Notes: generated by a model from the sequence alone, not told the origin. Shown: positions 6,630 to 15,979, counted from the stretch's first letter. The stretch is 27,500 bases of DNA from Nematostella vectensis (GCF_932526225.1 NC_064041.1:12404451-12431950); one strand, 5' to 3'. Translations and numbers: made by a program.

Positions 6630-6827
6630 GAGTTTATTTGGCGTCCCTGTACACCGACTGTCCCCGGCTGATTTCATCCTCCATGTGGGAACGGTGCATC
6701 GCGGTGATTATGACCCGTCGTCTTAATGACGATCCTGTCTCTTATTGATCCCTCCCGCTATAGCTCGCATGAACAGCACGTAAATGATGCTCGAGGTGTT
6801 GCTTGAATGTGTCTTCCCGAAAGGGAA
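6630..6827 (-). promoter_or_regulatory. 198-bp U2-to-U1 spacer (unit 0 representative)
   Basis: This short spacer must hold both the U2 3'-end signals (right) and the U1 promoter (left). Besides the PSE it has a perfect 6-bp hairpin, plus-strand CTTCCC-GAAA-GGGAAG, abutting the U2 3' end (6813-6828). Unit 0 carries a G where the later units have A in the nearby TTGCTTRAATG stretch. Equivalent spacers follow each U1 5' end. Confidence 0.6.
6677..6689 (-). promoter_or_regulatory. Candidate proximal sequence element (PSE) of U1
   Basis: CCCACATGGAGGA on the minus strand at -48 to -60 from the U1 start, matching the U2 element. Other U1 copies: 13940-13952, 15641-15653, 17342-17354, 19043-19055, 21765-21777, 23466-23478 and 26188-26200. 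Confidence 0.75.
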
Positions 6828-6981
6828 GGGGGCCGTACTCGGAGGTAGTGCAATACCGAGACAACCCGTGGCTGGGACGCAGCAAGCCGCTTATTCCACA
6901 GCCAGTTTCCAAAAATCAGTTTAATATATGAGCTACTCAATGAGCAGCGTATCAGATATTAAGCTGATAAGAACAGATACT
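6828..6981 (-). pseudogene. U2 snRNA gene (unit 1), 3' fragment nt 35-188, interrupted by element 2
   Basis: The downstream part of the same U2 gene whose 5' fragment is 12528-12577. It keeps stem-loops IIa/IIb, the Sm site (GATTTTTGG), stem-loops III and IV and the 3' end, but it has lost its promoter and nt 1-34 and now sits beyond the element's A tail. Nucleotide 53 is C, as in the intact copies. The gene cannot make normal U2. Confidence 0.93.
6966..6981. repeat. Target-site duplication of element 2, 3'-side copy
   Basis: GATAAGAACAGATACT (U2 nt 35-50 on the minus strand) repeats exactly at 12528-12543. The last T could equally belong to the A tail. The same 16 bp flank elements 3 (19332-19347 and 20353-20368) and 4 (23755-23770 and 24776-24791), and the 5' side of element 1 (5265-5280). 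Confidence 0.92.
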
Positions 6982-7485
6982 TTTTTGTATTTGAATAGTT
7001 TATTTACAATAAATCAAATCTATTATACAATCTTTAAATCCAGTTGAGGACTATATCTAATCTTGATTACAATGGTTGTTTTGACAATATCGATAATGTG
7101 TAGTTTTAGAGAAGAGAGGGATCCCGGGAGAAATCCGCCTCTCCGGCTCTTGCACGACAGAGGCGTTAATCCCCCCGGAAGCCTCGCTCCTCCCATTGTT
7201 CACGCGGTTTATTTCACCGCTTATGGCATTATATATTTGGAGTTGTACATTGGATACATGTTGGCCTCCTCGCTGTTTCCACAGGTGGGAGGACAGTGAG
7301 GGGCGGAGGGGGTATTGATGTTTCTCCAGCCACCGTGCTTACAATTAAGTGGACAGTGGTGGAAAAGAGGGGGGTAGCCAGATCGCCATGCGCACAATTA
7401 AGTGGACAGCGATAGGCAAGGGAAGGAGAAGTAATGCGATGGGGCCCGGGGCGAGTTGCCCTGGGTTGCCCGGTTTTATTGTGTG
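6982..7485 (-). other. Element 2 3' UTR with AATAAA signal, direct repeat and hairpins
   Basis: This 504-bp 3' UTR ends in A5. It has a polyadenylation signal at 6999-7004, a 16-bp direct repeat ACAATTAAGTGGACAG spaced 53 bp apart (7341-7356 and 7394-7409), and an inverted repeat pairing GAGAGGGAT with ATCCGCCTCTC near 7115-7145. A small GCGGT/ACCGC hairpin lies near 7205. The 3' UTR is the usual recognition region for the element's own reverse transcriptase, so these structures are candidates for that role. Confidence 0.6.
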
Positions 7486-10400
7486 CTATACGAGGACAGA
7501 GAGGGCCTCGCCCCGCCAGCAGCAGAGGACATCATTGATGCCCCAGCGGCTATACGCGGCAAGAGGTCCGAGGACGGCCGCGTCCCTCTCTATCCTCTCT
7601 CTGATCTTATATTTAGCTACACTGACTATTTCTGCTTGTCTCTTCTCGAATAGAGAAGTGTTCCTTGCAGTCCACAGACACCATAGTATGAGTTTAAAGA
7701 TGTACACCACTAAGTTAGTTTTGCTCTTGTCACCCTTAGCTGTGGATAGTCCAAGAGTAAGGATGACAGTGTTAACATTACGGGTTAGGGGAGTAGCGTT
7801 AATCCGCTCAGCTATAGGAAATGCCCAGTCCCAAACCCGCGTCGCAAAGTCGCAAGATAAAAACACGTGCTTTAATGTCTCGGTCCTGCCACAGCGGTGG
7901 CATTTCGGCGAAAACGTGCAGTGCATGTGGCTGGTGAGGAAACTCGCTGTGCGAACCACGCGGTGGCGGATCTTCCACAGCAGGTCGCTCTCCCAATTCG
8001 TGCTCAGCCCGCCGTATGTGTTCCGCCAGACTGAGAACCAGGGAATCCCTGGCAGTCGCAGTCTGTCTTCCCACGTCTGTTGAGCTTTGCTTGGATTAGG
8101 GAGGAGTGCTACAAACTCCGAGTAGATGTTTTTAACCTTCAGCGCTCGGAGGGGAGCGGAAGCTAGCCAAGGCTTGATCTCCGCCATGGCCTGGAGGAGA
8201 TCGTCATAGACCCTGGGTCGTTTTCCAGGCGCCGCGACCGGGGCGGAATTGCCTTTCAGCCAATTCCACTCCTTACGGATACCGAGCTTGCGGCTAGTCC
8301 AATAGCGCGCTAGGTTTGCCCATGGAGCGTTATTGTCAGGGTTAGCCACTTGTGCAATCCATTTCAGCTGCAGGGATTTCACCTTTGACTGAATGTGGAT
8401 GGCCGCCAGGCCTCCCTTTTCTCGCGGTTGCACGCACTTTTCTCTGCTAACCTGGGGGGTCTTACCAGACCAGACAAAATCCCAGACAAGTTTGTTCACC
8501 TTTGTGGCTACAGGAGGGGGCATTCTTAGCACACTGGCTGTGTACCAGAGTTTGCTCATCCCGAGTACATTGGTTATTAGAACTTTGCCCTTCAGGGATA
8601 GAGTCCGGCTGCGCCACAAGGTGAGGGTTTTTTCGAGTTTTTCTACGCGAGGTGCCCAGTTAAACTCGGTCAGGTCTCCAAACCCGTGCCAGATTCCAAG
8701 GATATGGAGCTTGTCTCTCTGCCACTTAATATCCACCGGAGTCTGGTCAGATCCTCGAGAGGAACCGATCCAGAGACCTTCGGATTTCGTGGCATTGAGC
8801 TTTGCTCCGGAAGCGCGTTCGTATGTACCAATTAGCGCGAAAGCCCTGCGTATAGAGTAAGAGTCTCGCAGCAGGAGGGTCGTGTCGTCGGCGTACTGAG
8901 TTGTTTTAACCGTCGCTTTTGACTGGGGAAGATGAAGACCAGTGACCTGAGGGTCTTTCCTGATCGCGTTCCCCAGAACCTCTGCACAAAGGCAGTAGAG
9001 CATGGGGCTAAGGGGGCAACCTTGGCGGACGCCGCGCTGTAGGGGGAAGAAGCTCGTGAGCCAGCCGTTATTACATACCGAGGCTTTACTGCCGTTGTAC
9101 AGAGTCTTAATCCAGCGCCTAAAAACAGGCCCGAAATTCATTTTCTCGAGAACGCGATCGAGAAAATATCTGTCCACTCTATCAAAAGCTTTTTCCTGAT
9201 CAAGTGCAATGAGGGCACCGGGAAGTCGTTTAGTTTCGGCATAGTCGAGAATATCCCTGATTAGGAAGTTGTTCTCGAAGATGCTTCGTCCCGGCACCCC
9301 GCATGTCTGATCAGGAGAAAGAACTGACGCGAGTACGGGTTTCAGCCTGTTTGCCAGTGCTTTTGCGCCAATCTTGTAATCTACGTTAAGTAGTGAGATT
9401 GGGCGCCAGTTCTTGAGGAGAAGCCTATCTCCCTTTTTAAAGAGCAACGAGAGTATGCTCCGCGTCTGGGATTCAGAGAGGTGGGTATGATCGTATCCAC
9501 TATTTAAAGTATCCACCAGATCACACCCTACTAAATCCCAGAAGCGGAGATAGAACTCGGCTGGGAGACCGTCGTCTCCGGGGGTCTTGTTCCTCTTCAT
9601 CTGGGTGAGGGCCTCACGGCAATCAGCCTCAGATAAAGGGGATTCAAGTGAAGACCTCTCCTCCTCGGAAAGGCGAGCGTCCAGCCTAGAGAGCAAGGAA
9701 TCCTGAGCCTCAGGGTCTGTTGTTTCAGCGGTGTAAAGCGTGGTGTAAAACTCGCGCACCGCAGCCAAGATGTCTGAGGTGTTTGAGGCTGTACGGCCGC
9801 TGGAGGTGTGAAGCTCGGTGATGCTGTGTTTGGTGCGATTGTTGCTCTCTAGGCCGAAGAAATACCGGGTGGGTTTTTCCCCTTCCTCAAGCCATTGTGC
9901 TCTAGAGCGGACTTTAACCCCTTCTAGCACGCGGGTCTGTGCGTCTTCTAGCTCCTGCTTTATAGCACGGAGGCGAGAGACGTCAGCACCGCGCGTGTTT
10001 AGGCGTTGGTATTCCCTCTCTAGGGCGGCAATGTGGTGTCGCTTTTCTTTGGAAAGACGCACCGACGCGGCTATCGCAAGACGCTTTAGGTGAAATTTTC
10101 CCAAATCCCACCAGACCCGGCGGTCTGGGAACTGGGGTCGTTTCTGCTGCCACGAGGGCCAGAAGGCGCGAACGCTTTTGCGAAAGTCCTCGTTCTGCAG
10201 GACCGAGACATTAAATTTCCATACACCTCGCCCTGCTGGCTCGATGTCGGGGATTGTGAGGCGCGCATGTACGGCTGCGTGGTCTGAGAAAGGGAATGGC
10301 CTGACGGTACAAGACCCCCCCTGCATGAAAGGTTCCGGGGCGTAGATACGATCGATCCGTGTTCCTACCCTGCGATCAGGCGTGATGTAAGTTACTGCCG

Positions 10401-10962
10401 TACCCGATGGTGAGTACGATCGATAGAGGTCTAAGACCCGGAACCGTTCAAGGAAGGTATGTAAAGCAGGGTATCCTAATGTACCGCTAAGCGCGCTACC
10501 CCCCCATTTATCTAGGGCTAAGTTACTTACACAATTAAAATCGCCTCCGATGATGGCGGGTACCCCCGGGTGAGAGAGCCGCCAAAGATTTCCGTAAAAG
10601 GCGACTCTCTCTGCCGGGAGATTCGGAGCATAAAGGTTGTTCAAAGAGAAGTGAGTTTTGTTAACCTCAATGAGGACGCTGAGGAACCTGCCCTCAGTAT
10701 CCCGTTTGAGGCTCACAAACTTGAAATTAAAGGACGGCTTAAACAGCACTCCGACGCCACGCGCGTGAGGAGACCCACAGCTCCAATAAGCCGGTCCCCC
10801 CCACTCCTTTTCCCAATGCTGCTCTTCCGTGGCAGTTGAAATGTGGGTCTCCTGCACGAACGCAACATCGCAGTTCATGCTGCGAAGCGCACTAAAAACT
10901 TTTTCACGTTTAGGCGCCTCGTGGATGCCATTGACGTTAATCGTGCAAACCGAGAACGCCAT
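7486..10962 (-). CDS. Element 2 ORF2: APE endonuclease / reverse transcriptase (1158 aa)
   Basis: The same protein as element 1 ORF2 with one visible change: Thr replaces Asn in the C-terminal region (NVNTVIL here, NVNNVIL there). Elements 3 and 4 also have Thr, so Asn is private to element 1. Endonuclease, reverse transcriptase and C-terminal finger residues are all retained. The open frame again extends upstream to 11079 inside ORF1, and the start chosen is the Met at 10962. Near-identity over 1158 codons means the copies are recent or homogenised. Confidence 0.93.
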   Translation of the reverse strand: MAFSVCTINVNGIHEAPKREKVFSALRSMNCDVAFVQETHISTATEEQHWEKEWGGPAYWSCGSPHARGVGVLFKPSFNFKFVSLKRDTEGRFLSVLIEVNKTHFSLNNLYAPNLPAERVAFYGNLWRLSHPGVPAIIGGDFNCVSNLALDKWGGSALSGTLGYPALHTFLERFRVLDLYRSYSPSGTAVTYITPDRRVGTRIDRIYAPEPFMQGGSCTVRPFPFSDHAAVHARLTIPDIEPAGRGVWKFNVSVLQNEDFRKSVRAFWPSWQQKRPQFPDRRVWWDLGKFHLKRLAIAASVRLSKEKRHHIAALEREYQRLNTRGADVSRLRAIKQELEDAQTRVLEGVKVRSRAQWLEEGEKPTRYFFGLESNNRTKHSITELHTSSGRTASNTSDILAAVREFYTTLYTAETTDPEAQDSLLSRLDARLSEEERSSLESPLSEADCREALTQMKRNKTPGDDGLPAEFYLRFWDLVGCDLVDTLNSGYDHTHLSESQTRSILSLLFKKGDRLLLKNWRPISLLNVDYKIGAKALANRLKPVLASVLSPDQTCGVPGRSIFENNFLIRDILDYAETKRLPGALIALDQEKAFDRVDRYFLDRVLEKMNFGPVFRRWIKTLYNGSKASVCNNGWLTSFFPLQRGVRQGCPLSPMLYCLCAEVLGNAIRKDPQVTGLHLPQSKATVKTTQYADDTTLLLRDSYSIRRAFALIGTYERASGAKLNATKSEGLWIGSSRGSDQTPVDIKWQRDKLHILGIWHGFGDLTEFNWAPRVEKLEKTLTLWRSRTLSLKGKVLITNVLGMSKLWYTASVLRMPPPVATKVNKLVWDFVWSGKTPQVSREKCVQPREKGGLAAIHIQSKVKSLQLKWIAQVANPDNNAPWANLARYWTSRKLGIRKEWNWLKGNSAPVAAPGKRPRVYDDLLQAMAEIKPWLASAPLRALKVKNIYSEFVALLPNPSKAQQTWEDRLRLPGIPWFSVWRNTYGGLSTNWESDLLWKIRHRVVRTASFLTSHMHCTFSPKCHRCGRTETLKHVFLSCDFATRVWDWAFPIAERINATPLTRNVNTVILTLGLSTAKGDKSKTNLVVYIFKLILWCLWTARNTSLFEKRQAEIVSVAKYKIRERIERDAAVLGPLAAYSRWGINDVLCCWRGEALSVLV

Positions 10963-11002
10963 TGTGAAACAAATATAGGTTAACATAACCATGAGGTTAA
11001 GA

Positions 11003-12271
11003 TTAATGATGCACATCTTTACCCTCGTAGAGGTATTGGAAATGTTGGCGGTAGAGCTTGTCAAACAGCTGTTTAGCACGCTGCTCCCCCTTCATGTTCT
11101 CCCATCGGGTGCGGAGTTCGCTCTGTGCTGCGTGTCCAGCGAGTCGCAGCTTTTGGTGCGTGTAATCACCGTGCTTGTGCTGGAGAAAGAGGGCGAGTGC
11201 GTCCAGTCGGGAGCTTGAGTCCACTCCAGCGATTCTGCGGGCGTCTGATTTGAGATCTTTAACGAAAGCCCGCTCGTTTTCAGCTCGACTTCCAGCTCGA
11301 CTTTCCTTTCGCGGGGGAGAGTCCGTTAAGTGAAGACCGGGTGGTCTTTTCTCTCCGGTCTTCGGGGAGGGTTCCTCGGTGCCGGTCTTTGGGGAGGACT
11401 CTGTTGGTATAAGGGAATCCGCGGAGATTGTGTGCTCTTGCGCTGTTGCGGGGGCAGCTGCCTCGTCCTGGTCCTTTTCGCGGTCAGAGGCCGTCTCTGT
11501 CGGTAGCGGCAGATCCGGCGATAGTGGTGGGAGTGTCTCCTCCTCCTGCGCGCACTGCATGCGCTCCTGTTCGGTGGTGAGTTCTTCTCGACGACGGCGA
11601 TGAGGGCGTCGGCGCGGTTTGGTGCATTCTTTCACACCGTGGCCTATCTCTGAGCATCTTAGGCAACTCTGAGGTTGCCCAGTATATTTGAAGCTCAGAG
11701 AGGCTCCGTTTGTTGTTAGGCGGGCTGGCAGGTCACGGAGTAACTTGTCGTACAGGACAAGGCGGCATCCATTTTCGAAAGCAGCCAGGTCGGGCTCTTT
11801 GTGATGAAGCCGCGAAATAGAGTGTAGGTCTCCGTATCTGGTCATCAAGTCGCGGAAGGTGTCATCCGGGAACTCAACAGGCACAAATACGGAGACTGCC
11901 GTTCTGCGCACGGAGACTGGGGCGAGTTGGTAGTGGCGGCCGCCGACGTCGAGGCCTCGAGAGGCAGCGAGAACAGCTGACTGCTCGGTTTTGAAGGTGA
12001 CCTCTAGGCCAGAGACCACCTGGGCGGTGCCGACAATGTCGGCGGTTTCTGTCCCCAGGAAGGCGCGCAGGACCTCCGCCGCAGAGACTGGTGTGCTGTC
12101 GTATCGCAGACATACTGTCCGCAGGGCTGCGAAAGACCGAAAGACGGTTGGTTTTCGCTGTTGTAAAGCGGCCTCCCTGTAAGACATAGTCTTTCCAGTG
12201 GGCGTGGCTTTGGGCGTGTCCGTGGGCGTGTCCGTGGGCGTGTCCATGTCGTTTTCCGTTGGAGGAACCAT
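11003..12271 (-). CDS. Element 2 ORF1: RNA-binding protein with CCHC zinc knuckle (422 aa)
   Basis: Same layout as element 1 ORF1 with four substitutions: Arg to Cys and Ser to Thr in the first RRM-like region, Ser to Arg in the acidic linker, and His to Tyr near the C terminus. The 11-bp duplication just upstream (12281-12302) closes the frame before the Met at 12271, so this copy fixes the usable start. ORF1 diverges faster than ORF2 between the two copies (four changes in 422 residues against one in 1158). Confidence 0.85.
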   Translation of the reverse strand: MVPPTENDMDTPTDTPTDTPKATPTGKTMSYREAALQQRKPTVFRSFAALRTVCLRYDSTPVSAAEVLRAFLGTETADIVGTAQVVSGLEVTFKTEQSAVLAASRGLDVGGRHYQLAPVSVRRTAVSVFVPVEFPDDTFRDLMTRYGDLHSISRLHHKEPDLAAFENGCRLVLYDKLLRDLPARLTTNGASLSFKYTGQPQSCLRCSEIGHGVKECTKPRRRPHRRRREELTTEQERMQCAQEEETLPPLSPDLPLPTETASDREKDQDEAAAPATAQEHTISADSLIPTESSPKTGTEEPSPKTGEKRPPGLHLTDSPPRKESRAGSRAENERAFVKDLKSDARRIAGVDSSSRLDALALFLQHKHGDYTHQKLRLAGHAAQSELRTRWENMKGEQRAKQLFDKLYRQHFQYLYEGKDVHH

Positions 12272-12280
12272 TTTGGTGGG

Positions 12281-12302
12281 CGTGGTCAGGGCGTGGTCAG
12301 GA
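12281..12302. repeat. 11-bp tandem duplication in element 2 5' UTR
   Basis: GCGTGGTCAGG occurs twice in tandem here and once in element 1 (about 5029-5039). The extra copy accounts for the change in element spacing from 7252 bp to 7263 bp and breaks the upstream extension of ORF1. Confidence 0.9.
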
Positions 12303-12527
12303 CGTGTTCTAGAGGCGTTCCCAAGCTGTGGGCGCGGTCCTGCTAAGCCCTGGTGCTAGCAGGTTTCTCTAGATCAAGCGTTATACCGTGGAAATTCCCA
12401 GAGAACGAAACACGTGTTTACGTGATTACGTAATCCGGGTTTTCCCACGCCGAGGGCGCTTATACGAGAAGACCCTCGTCTATTCTTATCTAACCTTCAA
12501 ACCCGAGGCTTACACTCGTCTTCGGTC

Positions 12528-12577
12528 GATAAGAACAGATACTACACTTGATCTTAGCCAAAAGGCCGAGAAGCGAT
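12528..12577 (-). pseudogene. U2 snRNA gene (unit 1), 5' fragment nt 1-50
   Basis: The promoter-bearing half of the U2 gene split by element 2; its 3' half is 6828-6981. Transcription from the intact upstream PSE would produce an RNA starting with U2 nt 1-50 and continuing into the element. Confidence 0.93.
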
Positions 12578-12834
12578 GCAGAATATGGCTCGGACTACAT
12601 GGAGCGTTTATCATTCTAGGCCTCCGCCATGTGGGTGACGGACTCGGTTTTAGGCCCTTCTGCCTCCTAAGATCACATGTGATGATCAGTCATGAACGTA
12701 GTGCTATCACGTACGAGCAGTATTCGCTTGATACACCGTCTTTGCGAGTGCAATGAGACATTTTTACCGCGCTAGTGCGTGCGTACGTTCTCACCGCACC
12801 GCTATAAAAGTCTAAAATATCACCGAGATCTTTC

Positions 12835-12862
12835 GTCTACGGCCATACCATCGAGAAAACAC

Positions 12863-12893
<31 letters not shown>

Positions 12894-12954
12894 GATTGGG
12901 CGCGGTTAGTACTTGGATGGGTGACCGCCTGGGAATACCGCGTGCTGTAGGCAT
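12835..12954 (+). rRNA. 5S ribosomal RNA (unit 1)
   Basis: Same 120-nt sequence as the unit 0 gene, including the upstream TATA-like box (12803-12810) and T tract. It lies 257 bp from the interrupted U2 5' fragment. Confidence 0.97.
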
Positions 12955-13726
12955 TTCTTTTTCATTTTTTTCTAAACTATAAAGAAAAAGTTAGTGCAGG
13001 TTGATCATTGTCTAAGCTAAAGAAATGCCTCAGTTGTATGCGTTCTCAACTCGATCTATAGACAATTCAGGCATACTCAGCGACCGTATTGTAATCAAAA
13101 TCGCGGTCGTAAACGTTCGCAAACGTTCAGCAGATTCAAGTAGAGTCATAATATTACAAGCGATCAGATCAGTGGATTGTGAAAGCCTGTAAGAGCGTTA
13201 GTACTCGCATAGGAAATGTCTCTCAATGCAGTAAAATACTATGAGAGAAAGTGCGCAGTATTATCGCATTGGTCGCGCGTTTACACCGCGAGTGAACACG
13301 AACATTACTCAGCTCACATCTCATACAAGCTGAGATGCCATTCATAGCGTAAAGCTTGTCCAAATAAATGCTTTTCGAGATCATGTTTTCACTCACTAGA
13401 ATAAAGCGCGAAGGTTGCAAAGCAGCGCGCGTATTCCACTGTTCTATTTTAGTGACGAAACAGTCGCACTGAACTTTCATCGCCGGTTAGCAACAACTGA
13501 TCAAAACACAGCTCACCTTCGCTCGTTTCATCGCAAAAACACCGCTAGAATGCAGACCAAACACGACTAAAGCCTCTGCCCACCATGACGGTAATGTGAG
13601 AGCAACTTGTTCGCTATTAGAAGTTAAAATTTTTACAATAGTTGACTGATTACAAGCGGTGTGAAGTCCGTGCTTCACGAGTCGCTCGTTGTGATTGTGT
13701 TGTGATTACACTTGATTCGTATTGTT

Positions 13727-13727
<1 letters not shown>

Positions 13728-13763
<36 letters not shown>

Positions 13764-13769
13764 ATTATA

Positions 13770-13801
<32 letters not shown>

Positions 13802-13892
13802 GGGGTCAACCCAATCGAAGTGCAATGAGAGGGCCTCACCCTGAGAGGACCGCCTTGGTGATCACGGTAAACCTCCCGCGTCAGGTAAGTAT
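13728..13892 (-). ncRNA. U1 snRNA (unit 1)
   Basis: Same as the unit 0 U1 gene, with 5' splice-site pairing end, Sm site and 3' hairpin. Its upstream neighbour is the first intact U2 gene of the window. Confidence 0.97.
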
Positions 13893-14090
13893 GAGTTTAT
13901 TTGGCGTCCCTGTACACCGACTGTCCCCGGCTGATTTCATCCTCCATGTGGGAACGGTGCATCGCGGTGATTATGACCCGTCGTCTTAATGACGATCCTG
14001 TCTCTTATTGATCCCTCCCGCTATAGCTCGCATGAACAGCACGTAAATGATGCTCGAGGTGTTGCTTAAATGTGTCTTCCCGAAAGGGAA

Positions 14091-14278
14091 GGGGGCCGTA
14101 CTCGGAGGTAGTGCAATACCGAGACAACCCGTGGCTGGGACGCAGCAAGCCGCTTATTCCACAGCCAGTTTCCAAAAATCAGTTTAATATATGAGCTACT
14201 CAATGAGCAGCGTATCAGATATTAAGCTGATAAGAACAGATACTACACTTGATCTTAGCCAAAAGGCCGAGAAGCGAT
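14091..14278 (-). ncRNA. U2 snRNA (unit 2, intact)
   Basis: A 188-nt spliceosomal RNA that pairs with the intron branch site, read from 14278. It starts ATCGCTTCTCGGCCTTTTGG, with the branch-point recognition sequence GTGTAGTA at nt 31-38. Stem IIa follows (ATCAG/CTGAT), then stem IIb, the Sm site GATTTTTGG and a terminal stem-loop with CTCGG/CCGAG arms. The 3' end is placed after TACGGCCCCC by analogy with other U2 RNAs and is uncertain by a few nt. Nucleotide 53, the first base of the IIa loop, is C where U is usual. U1 follows on the same strand. Confidence 0.96.
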
Positions 14279-14535
14279 GCAGAATATGGCTCGGACTACA
14301 TGGAGCGTTTATCATTCTAGGCCTCCGCCATGTGGGTGACGGACTCGGTTTTAGGCCCTTCTGCCTCCTAAGATCACATGTGATGATCAGTCATGAACGT
14401 AGTGCTATCACGTACGAGCAGTATTCGCTTGATACACCGTCTTTGCGAGTGCAATGAGACATTTTTACCGCGCTAGTGCGTGCGTACGTTCTCACCGCAC
14501 CGCTATAAAAGTCTAAAATATCACCGAGATCTTTC

Positions 14536-14563
14536 GTCTACGGCCATACCATCGAGAAAACAC

Positions 14564-14594
<31 letters not shown>

Positions 14595-14655
14595 GATTGG
14601 GCGCGGTTAGTACTTGGATGGGTGACCGCCTGGGAATACCGCGTGCTGTAGGCAT
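14536..14655 (+). rRNA. 5S ribosomal RNA (unit 2)
   Basis: Intact 120-nt copy, divergently paired with the intact U2 gene at 14091-14278. Confidence 0.97.
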
Positions 14656-15427
14656 TTCTTTTTCATTTTTTTCTAAACTATAAAGAAAAAGTTAGTGCAG
14701 GTTGATCATTGTCTAAGCTAAAGAAATGCCTCAGTTGTATGCGTTCTCAACTCGATCTATAGACAATTCAGGCATACTCAGCGACCGTATTGTAATCAAA
14801 ATCGCGGTCGTAAACGTTCGCAAACGTTCAGCAGATTCAAGTAGAGTCATAATATTACAAGCGATCAGATCAGTGGATTGTGAAAGCCTGTAAGAGCGTT
14901 AGTACTCGCATAGGAAATGTCTCTCAATGCAGTAAAATACTATGAGAGAAAGTGCGCAGTATTATCGCATTGGTCGCGCGTTTACACCGCGAGTGAACAC
15001 GAACATTACTCAGCTCACATCTCATACAAGCTGAGATGCCATTCATAGCGTAAAGCTTGTCCAAATAAATGCTTTTCGAGATCATGTTTTCACTCACTAG
15101 AATAAAGCGCGAAGGTTGCAAAGCAGCGCGCGTATTCCACTGTTCTATTTTAGTGACGAAACAGTCGCACTGAACTTTCATCGCCGGTTAGCAACAACTG
15201 ATCAAAACACAGCTCACCTTCGCTCGTTTCATCGCAAAAACACCGCTAGAATGCAGACCAAACACGACTAAAGCCTCTGCCCACCATGACGGTAATGTGA
15301 GAGCAACTTGTTCGCTATTAGAAGTTAAAATTTTTACAATAGTTGACTGATTACAAGCGGTGTGAAGTCCGTGCTTCACGAGTCGCTCGTTGTGATTGTG
15401 TTGTGATTACACTTGATTCGTATTGTT

Positions 15428-15428
<1 letters not shown>

Positions 15429-15464
<36 letters not shown>

Positions 15465-15470
15465 ATTATA

Positions 15471-15502
<32 letters not shown>

Positions 15503-15593
15503 GGGGTCAACCCAATCGAAGTGCAATGAGAGGGCCTCACCCTGAGAGGACCGCCTTGGTGATCACGGTAAACCTCCCGCGTCAGGTAAGTAT
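15429..15593 (-). ncRNA. U1 snRNA (unit 2)
   Basis: Intact 165-nt copy lying exactly 1701 bp from the unit 1 U1 gene. Confidence 0.97.
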
Positions 15594-15791
15594 GAGTTTA
15601 TTTGGCGTCCCTGTACACCGACTGTCCCCGGCTGATTTCATCCTCCATGTGGGAACGGTGCATCGCGGTGATTATGACCCGTCGTCTTAATGACGATCCT
15701 GTCTCTTATTGATCCCTCCCGCTATAGCTCGCATGAACAGCACGTAAATGATGCTCGAGGTGTTGCTTAAATGTGTCTTCCCGAAAGGGAA

Positions 15792-15979
15792 GGGGGCCGT
15801 ACTCGGAGGTAGTGCAATACCGAGACAACCCGTGGCTGGGACGCAGCAAGCCGCTTATTCCACAGCCAGTTTCCAAAAATCAGTTTAATATATGAGCTAC
15901 TCAATGAGCAGCGTATCAGATATTAAGCTGATAAGAACAGATACTACACTTGATCTTAGCCAAAAGGCCGAGAAGCGAT
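15792..15979 (-). ncRNA. U2 snRNA (unit 3, intact)
   Basis: Intact 188-nt copy with C at nt 53. The spacer upstream of it carries the A form of the C/A marker (16116). Confidence 0.96.

Larger units (their letters stand above)
6982..12527 (-). mobile_element. Element 2: complete Keno-like U2-specific non-LTR retrotransposon (5546 bp)
   Basis: The only copy fully inside the window. In its own direction it has a 5' UTR (12272-12527), ORF1, ORF2, a 504-bp 3' UTR and a short A5 tail. The AATAAA signal at 6999-7004 lies 17 nt from the tail. It sits between U2 nt 50 and a second copy of nt 35-50, in U2 sense orientation. There are no long terminal repeats, and the exact duplication and A-rich 3' end fit target-primed reverse transcription. 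APE plus a CX2CX7HX4C finger separates it from Utopia, the other known U2-targeting lineage, which uses a restriction-like endonuclease. Assignment to Keno rests on the U2 target and Tx1-type protein layout, not on a phylogeny. Confidence 0.93.

Noticed and set aside
6379-6726. 115-aa plus-strand frame conserved in every unit
   Set aside because: It runs antisense through the whole U1 gene and promoter; its conservation reflects U1 and array homogenisation.
6982-12527. Assignment of the element to the U2-targeting Utopia lineage
   Set aside because: Utopia uses a restriction-like endonuclease, whereas this ORF2 has a clear N-terminal APE domain and L1/Tx1-type C-terminal finger.
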